A DNA stretch of 20,817 bases from an uncultured Erysipelotrichaceae bacterium. Its GTDB lineage: Bacteria; Bacillota_I; Bacilli_A; Erysipelotrichales; Erysipelotrichaceae. The notes below the pieces were generated by a model, which did not search any database, had not been told where the DNA came from, and was given only the letters and a program-made list of their open reading frames with translations. The first letter of the stretch is position 1. The number at the start of each line of letters is the position of its first letter. Made by a program: the position numbers and the translations under genes. The stretch covers positions 1-20,817 of the forward strand of contig CACZPD010000081.1 in assembly GCA_902782955.1 (NCBI GenBank), given 5' to 3'. This document shows, piece after piece, positions 12,953 to 18,990 of the stretch.

Positions 12953-13165
12953 ATGAATAAGAACCTACTGAGTGCAAGAATGATCGAACATGACATCAAC
13001 AATGCACAATTAGCGCAGGCATTATCCATTGACGAAGCAACCTTATATCGTAAGAAATCTGGGGTAAGCGATTTTTATCGTAGGGAGATCCAGATAATCA
13101 AACAGGTTTTAAATCTGTCTGATGAGGATATAAGGTTGATTTTTTTTGATGATAATGTCGCGTAA
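12953..13165 (+). CDS. Cro-like XRE regulator
   Basis: A 70-aa DNA-binding protein, first gene of the rightward early transcript. It is expected to repress the repressor promoter during lytic growth. The helix-turn-helix spans about residues 7-45: RMIEHDINNAQLAQALSIDEATLYRKKSG, followed by a short helical end that ends in FFDDNVA. AGGAG at 12941-12945 with a 7-nt spacer favours ATG 12953 over the GTG just before it. Its TAA stop is the centre of a fourth operator (O4), which is unusual. Position and size fit Cro; the role is inferred. Confidence 0.85.
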   Translation: MNKNLLSARMIEHDINNAQLAQALSIDEATLYRKKSGVSDFYRREIQIIKQVLNLSDEDIRLIFFDDNVA

Positions 13166-13172
13166 ACGCGAA
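13157..13172. promoter_or_regulatory. Fourth operator (O4) at the cro stop codon
   Basis: GTCGCGT-AA-ACGCGAA. The inner TCGCGT/ACGCGA is a perfect palindrome with the same 16-bp design as O1-O3, about 220 bp downstream of O3. The TAA stop (13163-13165) sits at its centre. It may support repressor looping or act as a roadblock to the early transcript. Confidence 0.7.
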
Positions 13173-13221
13173 AACTAATTGGGATCCGGCATAAATCGTA
13201 GCAGACAGTACCGGAAAGACA

Positions 13222-13387
13222 TCTTTCGACTTCTATATCCTGCACATCGGGGTTTTATCACCAGCGAGGCAGCACTGGTGATGTGTAGGCATTGTTATCG
13301 ATTATAAGTGAAACTCATTGAAATTCCTCCTTTGTTCTGACGGTGTGCAGGATATAGGAGTCGAGAGAGAAGAAAGGAAAGGAGGAA
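13222..13387 (+). promoter_or_regulatory. Long structured leader with 28-bp stem and anti-Shine-Dalgarno
   Basis: Arms 13222-13249 and 13341-13368 pair over all 28 positions in the plus-strand RNA: 25 Watson-Crick and three U-G (13225/13365, 13232/13358, 13247/13343). The 91-nt loop holds a second hairpin ATCACCAG/CTGGTGAT (13257-13282) and TTCCTCCTTT (13324-13333). The latter is the exact complement of AAAGGAGGAA (13378-13387), the ribosome binding site of the gene at 13394. The loop-to-RBS helix would form a pseudoknot with the long stem, or replace it. This looks like a translational switch, possibly one cut by RNase III. It matches no riboswitch class I know. Confidence 0.75.
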
Positions 13388-13393
13388 AAACAC

Positions 13394-13699
13394 ATGGCAA
13401 TGACCAAAAAGCAGGCAAGGGAATTCGTCGAAGACAATAGCAACTGGCAGACCGTTGAACAGACCACACTTCACCGCACCCTCTTCCTGGATTACAAAGG
13501 GCACCGGTGGATGAAGTTTGACGCCTGGCATGTACGGGAATCGTTCCGCTGGGAGATCGAACACGGAGCTCCGGAAGAATTCTATGAATGGCAGGAAATC
13601 GGTGTCTATGAATTCAACAGTGAAAAAGATGCGGTCACAGAGAGAACAACGATTCCACGTATCGCTGATAAGGTCTGGGAATTATCCAGGGGGAAGTAA
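13394..13699 (+). CDS. Unknown phage early protein (101 aa)
   Basis: A 101-aa soluble, aromatic- and charge-rich protein, with no membrane segment and no recognised domain. The N-terminus (AMTKKQAREFVEDNSNWQ) looks helical. The middle, LFLDYKGHRWMKFDAWHVR, looks like beta strands, with several tryptophans. It ends in a basic SRGK. AAAGGAGGAA 6 nt before ATG makes a very strong start, and that same site is the complement of the leader element described separately. The first gene behind the structured leader is where phages often put early regulators or host-takeover proteins, but that is inference only. Confidence 0.75.
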   Translation: MAMTKKQAREFVEDNSNWQTVEQTTLHRTLFLDYKGHRWMKFDAWHVRESFRWEIEHGAPEEFYEWQEIGVYEFNSEKDAVTERTTIPRIADKVWELSRGK

Positions 13700-13701
13700 T
13701 C

Positions 13702-13977
13702 ATGCAGAGAAGAAAAAGTGATCAAGAGCTTCGCATAGCAACTCATCTGAATATAGCTGAGATTGCTCGACGCTTTCTTGTTCCGATGGCTGTAGCAAAA
13801 CGCTATTACCAGTGGGCAAATGATCTGGACAATGAACAGCTCGGACAGTATAGAGCTTATCCGACTAAAGTCCGGGTTACCTCAGTCGAGAAGGTGTCTG
13901 GAATTAATCTTCAGGCATTGGACAAAAGAATTAAAAATGCGGCAGCTGAGTCAGAGCGTACCGCAATCAATCAGTGA
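13702..13977 (+). CDS. Unknown small phage protein with possible HTH (91 aa)
   Basis: A 91-aa basic protein starting 2 nt after the previous stop, with GGGGGAAG upstream. Residues about 16-42 (LNIAEIARRFLVPMAVAKRYYQWANDL) could form a helix-turn-helix. The rest is polar, with an alanine-rich helical end. An excisionase or early regulator is possible, since no other xis candidate is seen, but no family is recognised. An 8-bp hairpin AGTGACTT/AAGTCACT (13973-13992) overlaps its stop codon. Confidence 0.65.
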   Translation: MQRRKSDQELRIATHLNIAEIARRFLVPMAVAKRYYQWANDLDNEQLGQYRAYPTKVRVTSVEKVSGINLQALDKRIKNAAAESERTAINQ

Positions 13978-13992
13978 CTTATAAAAGTCACT
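13973..13992 (+). other. Hairpin over the stop codon
   Basis: AGTGACTT, loop ATAA, AAGTCACT: a perfect 8-bp stem including the TGA at 13975-13977, not followed by a T-run. It may be a coupling or processing element. Confidence 0.4.
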
Positions 13993-14022
13993 TCCATTCT
14001 AACAGAAAAGGAAGGAATTAAC

Positions 14023-14148
14023 ATGACGTATTTAAACAAGAAAATCGGCAGACATTTCTGCATTCGTTTTACAGACGATGATTATGACATCGCTGTACCT
14101 ATGCTTCTGATCAGCATCATGATGCTGTTGGTGGTCGTATGCCAGTAA
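14023..14148 (+). CDS. Small predicted membrane protein (41 aa)
   Basis: A short frame with a good AAGGAAGG 6 nt before ATG. The first 24 residues are polar (MTYLNKKIGRHFCIRF, then TDDDYDIA). The last ~17 (VPMLLISIMMLLVVVCQ) are almost entirely hydrophobic, enough for one membrane span with the tail facing out or embedded. Its end overlaps the next start by 10 nt, so it sits naturally in the operon. No homology is recognised. Small membrane proteins in phage early regions often act on host membranes or exclude other phages, but there is no direct evidence here. Confidence 0.6.
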   Translation: MTYLNKKIGRHFCIRFTDDDYDIAVPMLLISIMMLLVVVCQ

Positions 14149-14366
14149 GAGGTATATATATCGATGATGCACGTTTTGTGGGTAAATCGTGCAGACTGAA
14201 AGTCAGCAATTTTGTTCCGAATGAATTATCAATCATTATCGACAATGGACCAGCCACGGCAGCATACGGGCTCCAGATCAAGAACGTAAAGGATACTCTG
14301 CTCCCGATTCTGATGGAAATGTACCCGGAATGGTTCACAAATAATGATAAGGAGTGTCACGTATGA
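14139..14366 (+). CDS. Unknown phage protein (75 aa)
   Basis: A 75-aa soluble protein with no recognised domain. Predicted strands near RGIYIDDARFVG and CRLKVSNFV are followed by a helix near VKDTLLPILMEMY. There is no clear Shine-Dalgarno of its own. ATG 14139 lies inside the preceding small gene, so translation is probably coupled. The stop overlaps the next start by four bases (ATGA). It is likely a small accessory of the recombination module that follows. Confidence 0.65.
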   Translation: MPVRGIYIDDARFVGKSCRLKVSNFVPNELSIIIDNGPATAAYGLQIKNVKDTLLPILMEMYPEWFTNNDKECHV

Positions 14367-15763
14367 AGAAAAAAGACTTATTCGATCCTCGTGAGCCGAA
14401 TCTGTTTAACACCCGGCTGGAGGAAAAGAAAGAAGCCGTAAAGATTAACAGCCTCGAACTTGAAAATGTGAAGCGCGTAAAGGCTGTAAAACTTGAGCCG
14501 GCACCGAGCGGACTGACAGTAATCGGTGGAAAAAACAACCAGGGGAAAACCAGTGTTCTGGATGCCATTACATTCGCGCTTGGCGGTGAATCTTATAAGC
14601 CGTCAAACGTAAAAAGAGAAGGATCCATGATTGATCCTCATCTCAGAATCGTCCTGAATAACGGGATTATCGTGGAACGATCCGGGAAGAACAGCACATT
14701 GAAAGTGACTGATCCTTCTGGAAAGAAAGCAGGTCAGACACTTCTGAACAGTTTTATCAGCCAGTTTGCTCTGGATCTGCCTAAGTTCATGAACGGAAAT
14801 GATAAAGAAAAGGCGAAGGCACTTCTCCAGATCATCGGTGTCGGTGACCAGCTGACAAAATTCGATCTCGAAGAAGACCGGCTGGCAAACGAACGTTTGG
14901 CCATTGGCAGGATCGCACGTGAAAAGAAAGGGCATGCCGATCAGATGCCTCATTGGGATGGTGTTCCGGAGAACATTATCTCTGCATCGGAGATGATCAA
15001 AGAGCAGCAGGAGATCCTTGCCAGAAACGGCGAGAACCAGCGTAAACGTCAGCGTGCCGCAGATATCAACACAGAGTGGAATAGACAATACGGTCATATC
15101 AAAGTACTTGAGGAACAGCTTGCTGAGGCTCAGAAGAAGCTTGATCAGCTGTCGGAAGATCTGAAGATCGCAAACAGAGATTCGAAGGATCTGATGGATG
15201 AATCAACTGAAGAACTGGAAAAAAGTATCGCTGAGATCGACTCAATCAATGCCAAAGTCAGAGATAACCTGGCGAAAGAACAGGCTGAGATGGAAGCTGA
15301 CCGGTATCAGAAACAGTATGATGCACTTTCCACAGAGATCGACAAGGTCAGAACTGACAGGATGGCTTTACTGGAAGGTGCTGCTATGCCTCTGCCGGGA
15401 CTCGGTATTGATCACGGTTCACTGATTTATAAAGGACAGCAGTGGGATAACATGTCCGGATCTGATCAGCTGAAAGTAGCCACATCAATTGTCCGGAAAC
15501 TGAATCCAAAATGTGGATTTGTTCTGATGGACAAACTTGAGCAGATGGATCTGGATACACTGAAAGAATTCGGAGAATGGCTGCAGGGAGAAAATCTGCA
15601 GGTAATCGCCACCAGAGTCAGCACTGGTGATGAGTGCAGTATTTATATCGAAGATGGTTATTCGGTTGATCATAACGGAAACAAAACAGCATCCAGTGAA
15701 GTGAAGCCTGCTGAACTGAATCAGCCGGCAGCGCCTAAATGGACGTGGAATGGAGGTATGTAA
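14363..15763 (+). CDS. SbcC/RecF-like AAA ATPase of phage recombination module
   Basis: A 466-aa P-loop protein of the SMC/RecF/SbcC type. Walker A is GGKNNQGKTS (55-64), following the strand LTVIGG. A coiled coil spans about 208-335. The ABC-like signature is NMSGSDQ (363-369), and Walker B is GFVLMD (385-390), but it is followed by Lys391 instead of the usual Glu. The C-terminus (after 440) is a proline-rich tail ending KWTWNGGM. The coil is short, so it is more RecF/RecN-like than a full SbcC, and no nuclease partner gene adjoins. AAGGAG 8 nt upstream favours ATG 14363 over GTG 14354. It overlaps the Sak4-like gene by one base, implying joint work on DNA ends or annealing. Confidence 0.8.
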   Translation: MKKKDLFDPREPNLFNTRLEEKKEAVKINSLELENVKRVKAVKLEPAPSGLTVIGGKNNQGKTSVLDAITFALGGESYKPSNVKREGSMIDPHLRIVLNNGIIVERSGKNSTLKVTDPSGKKAGQTLLNSFISQFALDLPKFMNGNDKEKAKALLQIIGVGDQLTKFDLEEDRLANERLAIGRIAREKKGHADQMPHWDGVPENIISASEMIKEQQEILARNGENQRKRQRAADINTEWNRQYGHIKVLEEQLAEAQKKLDQLSEDLKIANRDSKDLMDESTEELEKSIAEIDSINAKVRDNLAKEQAEMEADRYQKQYDALSTEIDKVRTDRMALLEGAAMPLPGLGIDHGSLIYKGQQWDNMSGSDQLKVATSIVRKLNPKCGFVLMDKLEQMDLDTLKEFGEWLQGENLQVIATRVSTGDECSIYIEDGYSVDHNGNKTASSEVKPAELNQPAAPKWTWNGGM

Positions 15764-16854
15764 TGGGATTCGAAATTAAAAGAGGAACGATCCGGAAAGC
15801 GTTGAGAATTGTTGTATATGGTCCGGAAGGGATCGGAAAGTCAACATTTGCATCTCAGTTTCCCGGAGCGGTGTTTATCGATACAGAAGGATCTACCAAT
15901 CAGATGGATGTGGCCAGATTTCCGGCACCGACATCATGGGAGATGCTTATTCAGGAAGTTAACCAGGTGATCTCTGATCCCGGAAGTGTCGGGACACTGA
16001 TCATCGACACGATCGACTGGGCACAGCAGCAGTGCATTGAATCTGTTTGTCGGAAGTATCAGCAGGATGGAATCGAAGGCTTCGGATATGGGAAGGGCTA
16101 TTCATATGTCTATGAAGAATTTGGTCGGTTCCTGAATTTGTTGAACGATGTCGTTGACAGGGGAACGAATGTTGTCTTGATTGCCCACTCTGCGATCCGG
16201 ACATTCACTAAGCCGGATGAAATGGGCCAGTTTGATCGATATGAGCTTAAACTTCTCAGTTCACAGAAATGTTCCATTACCGGATTGGTCAAAGAGTGGT
16301 CAGACATGCTTCTGTTTGCCAATTACGAGACATTTATCACTGAGGATAAGAATACGAAAAAGAAATATGCATCGGGAAACAAACGTGTTATGTACACAGA
16401 ACATACTGCAGCATTTGATGCGAAAAACCGTTTCAGAATGCCTCCGAAACTGGACTTTGATTATAAAGAGATTTCCAGATTGTTCTCGGCATCTGAAACC
16501 GAGCAGAAGGTGAAAGAAGTATTCGGTGAAGAAAATGTCGAAGTAGTTCCTCCGGAGCCTGAAGTTACTCAGGAAAAGGAATTCTCCGGAAGTGTGAATT
16601 ATGTGTATAAACCGCAGCCGTATACTGCTGAAGAAGAAGAGATTCTGAACAGAATTCCGAAACAGATGGCGGATCTGATGAGGGCTGATACAATTCATCC
16701 TTCGGAGATTATGGATGTAGTCAGCGAACAGGGACACTGGCCATATGGGACTTTGATTGATCAGTACAGTCCGGATTATTATTCCGGATTCCTGATTCCA
16801 AACTGGCCACTTGTTATGAAATCAATTACAGAGAAACGGTCACTGCCGTATTAG
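15763..16854 (+). CDS. Sak4-like P-loop ATPase (phage single-strand annealing/recombinase)
   Basis: A 363-aa RecA/Rad51-like core ATPase. VVYGPEGIGKSTFASQFPGAVFIDTEGS (from residue 17) is Walker A with the following strand. TLIIDTIDW is Walker B. VVLIAHSAIRTF fits the third strand and sensor. The annotated phage group (AAA_24 / Sak4) promotes strand annealing with a phage ssDNA-binding protein. The core ends near residue 250. About 110 extra residues (acidic linker, then a C-terminal domain rich in Pro, Trp and Tyr) are present. GGAGG before ATG 15763 is better than the in-frame ATG 15739. The DUF669 gene follows after 12 nt. Confidence 0.85.
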   Translation: MGFEIKRGTIRKALRIVVYGPEGIGKSTFASQFPGAVFIDTEGSTNQMDVARFPAPTSWEMLIQEVNQVISDPGSVGTLIIDTIDWAQQQCIESVCRKYQQDGIEGFGYGKGYSYVYEEFGRFLNLLNDVVDRGTNVVLIAHSAIRTFTKPDEMGQFDRYELKLLSSQKCSITGLVKEWSDMLLFANYETFITEDKNTKKKYASGNKRVMYTEHTAAFDAKNRFRMPPKLDFDYKEISRLFSASETEQKVKEVFGEENVEVVPPEPEVTQEKEFSGSVNYVYKPQPYTAEEEEILNRIPKQMADLMRADTIHPSEIMDVVSEQGHWPYGTLIDQYSPDYYSGFLIPNWPLVMKSITEKRSLPY

Positions 16855-16866
16855 AAAGGATGAATA

Positions 16867-17394
16867 ATGGAAAACTATAACAGAATGGAAGGCGGAGAAT
16901 TGCAGGAAGGAATGTCACTCTCTGCTTCAGATCTTGGAGATTACGACAAGGGATATACACTGCTGCCGGAAGGAGATTATGACTTCACGGTTGTAAATAT
17001 TGAAAGCACCAGATATACACCGGGGCCAAACAGTTCTGGAAAAATTGGTCCATGTAAGCAGATTGTTCTCACAATGCGTGTTTTGAATCCGGAAGACGGA
17101 TCAGCTGTCGACTTAACACATAATCTGTATATGTGGAATTCAAGAGCATGTACAGGAATGATTGCTCAGTTTTATGACTCTGTAGGGATGCATAAAAAAG
17201 GTGAACCTCTTATGTTTGACTGGAGAAAAGACGTGATCATCGGTAAAACAGGAAAACTCAAACTGAATCACCGGATTAACCAGAATGACAAGGACAAGCC
17301 TGCTGATCAGCAGAGGAAATATAACAATATCCAGAGATTATATGCAAAAGAAGTATCAGCTCCTGCCGGATCCGGATGGGGATGGAAACAGTAA
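16867..17394 (+). CDS. DUF669 phage protein (probable ssDNA-binding partner)
   Basis: A 175-aa soluble protein of the DUF669 family, nearly always found beside Sak4-like ATPases and phage helicases, and thought to bind single-stranded DNA like an SSB. It shows the family pattern: LPEGDYDFTVVNIE (about 36-49), KQIVLTMRVLNPEDGSAVDLTHNLYMW (beta-rich middle) and GKLKLNHRINQND. It ends in a Gly/Trp-rich SGWGWKQ rather than the acidic tail of bacterial SSB. AGAAAGGA precedes ATG 16867. The stop is directly followed by the helicase ATG. The biochemical role is inferred from context. Confidence 0.85.
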   Translation: MENYNRMEGGELQEGMSLSASDLGDYDKGYTLLPEGDYDFTVVNIESTRYTPGPNSSGKIGPCKQIVLTMRVLNPEDGSAVDLTHNLYMWNSRACTGMIAQFYDSVGMHKKGEPLMFDWRKDVIIGKTGKLKLNHRINQNDKDKPADQQRKYNNIQRLYAKEVSAPAGSGWGWKQ

Positions 17395-18990
17395 ATGATG
17401 GAGCTGAGACCTTATCAGGAAGAGGCTCGGCTGAAAGTTGAAAATGAATGGGCCAACGGCAGACAGAGAACGCTGTTGGTCCTTCCTACGGGTACCGGTA
17501 AAACAGTCGTGTTTTCAAAAATCATCGAAGACCGTGTCCGGGCCGGTGATCGTGTTCTGATCCTGGCACACAGAGGTGAACTGCTGGATCAGGCAGCGGA
17601 TAAGCTGAAGAAAATCACCGGTTTAAATTGTGCCATTGAAAAAGCAGAAGAAACATGCCTGGATAAATGGAATCGGGTAGTGGTCGGTTCTGTTCAGACT
17701 CTCCAGAGGCAAAACAGACTTGATAGATTTACTGAAAATCATTTCGGAACAATTGTCGTGGATGAAGCCCATCATGCTGTCTCTGATAGCTATCGCAGGG
17801 TAATTGATCATTTCCCTGAAGCACTGCTGCTCGGCGTTACCGCAACACCAGACAGAGGCGATCAGCAGACTCTGGGAACAGTATTTAATTCAGTGGCCTA
17901 TGAATACTCGATAGTTCAGGCAATTAAGGAAGGTTATCTGTGCAAAATCATGGCTCAGACCATTCCTCTTCAACTTGATATGACAAGCCTCAAAACTCAG
18001 GCAGGAGATTACACTCTTGGATCTATTGATTCAGCTCTGGATCCATATCTGGAACAAATTGCTGAAGAAATGACTCATTACTGCAGGGATCGTAAAACAG
18101 TAGTCTTCCTGCCGTTAATTAAAACTTCACAGAAATTCCGGGACATGCTGAACCAACACGGATTCCGTGCCGCAGAAGTTAATGGGATGTCAGATGACAG
18201 GAAAGAGATCCTGGAAGACTTCGAAAACGGTAAATACAACGTGCTTTGTAATTCAATGCTTCTGACAGAAGGATGGGATTGCCCATCAGTTGACTGCATT
18301 GTAGTACTGAGACCAACCAAAATCAGATCTCTGTACTGCCAGATGGTCGGCAGAGGAACCAGACTGTATCCCGGTAAGGATCATCTTCTGCTGCTGGACT
18401 TCCTCTGGATGTCTCAGAAGCATGAGCTCTGCCGGCCGGCAAATATCATTTGCAAGAAGCGGGAAATCGCTGAGAAGATGACAGAAAATCTGTCAGACGG
18501 AATCATGATGGACATCCAGGAAGCGGAAGAACAAGCTGCGCAGGATGTCATGAAACAGAGAGAAGAGGCTTTGGCTGCTGAACTGGAATCTATGAGAAAA
18601 CGGCAAAGGCAGCTGGTGGATCCTCTGCAGTTTGAAATGAGTATTCAGGACGAAGATCTGTCTAATTATGTTCCGGCTCTCGGATGGGAAATGAGTCCTC
18701 CTTCAGAAAAGCAGATCAAGGCTCTGGAAAGATGGGGCATTTATCCGGATCAGATTGAAAATGCCGGCAAGGCATCTCTGATCCTGGACAGACTGGCAAA
18801 ACGCCGCATGGAAGGACTTGCCACTCCGAAACAGATTCGCTTTCTGGAAAAGAGAGGCTTCCAGCACACAGGCATGTGGAGCTTCGTAGATGCGAACAAT
18901 ATGATCTCCAGAATTTCAAATAATAACTGGAGAATCCCAAACGGCATTATACCGGAGACATATATACCGCAGGGAGTGAACTATGGTTGA
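17395..18990 (+). CDS. SF2 DEAD/DEAH-box helicase
   Basis: A 531-aa helicase for phage replication or recombination. The motifs in order are: LRPYQEEA (Q-like region), PTGTGKT (31-37), ILAHRGEL (Ia), DEAHH (123-127), TATPDR (149-154), VVFLP (236-240), TEGWDCPSVD (V) and QMVGRGTR (316-323, VI). The C-terminal ~100 residues carry two related segments, PSEKQIKALERWGI and ATPKQIRFLEKRGF, a repeat common in phage helicases and of unknown role. ATG 17395 starts right after the DUF669 stop; the next codon is also ATG. The length is normal. It overlaps the primase-helicase by eight bases. Confidence 0.92.
   Translation: MMELRPYQEEARLKVENEWANGRQRTLLVLPTGTGKTVVFSKIIEDRVRAGDRVLILAHRGELLDQAADKLKKITGLNCAIEKAEETCLDKWNRVVVGSVQTLQRQNRLDRFTENHFGTIVVDEAHHAVSDSYRRVIDHFPEALLLGVTATPDRGDQQTLGTVFNSVAYEYSIVQAIKEGYLCKIMAQTIPLQLDMTSLKTQAGDYTLGSIDSALDPYLEQIAEEMTHYCRDRKTVVFLPLIKTSQKFRDMLNQHGFRAAEVNGMSDDRKEILEDFENGKYNVLCNSMLLTEGWDCPSVDCIVVLRPTKIRSLYCQMVGRGTRLYPGKDHLLLLDFLWMSQKHELCRPANIICKKREIAEKMTENLSDGIMMDIQEAEEQAAQDVMKQREEALAAELESMRKRQRQLVDPLQFEMSIQDEDLSNYVPALGWEMSPPSEKQIKALERWGIYPDQIENAGKASLILDRLAKRRMEGLATPKQIRFLEKRGFQHTGMWSFVDANNMISRISNNNWRIPNGIIPETYIPQGVNYG

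Noticed and set aside
13295..13564. Minus-strand 89-codon frame with TATAAT at 13306-13301
   Set aside because: No matching -35 or RBS; it crosses the structured leader and the strongly initiated plus-strand gene.
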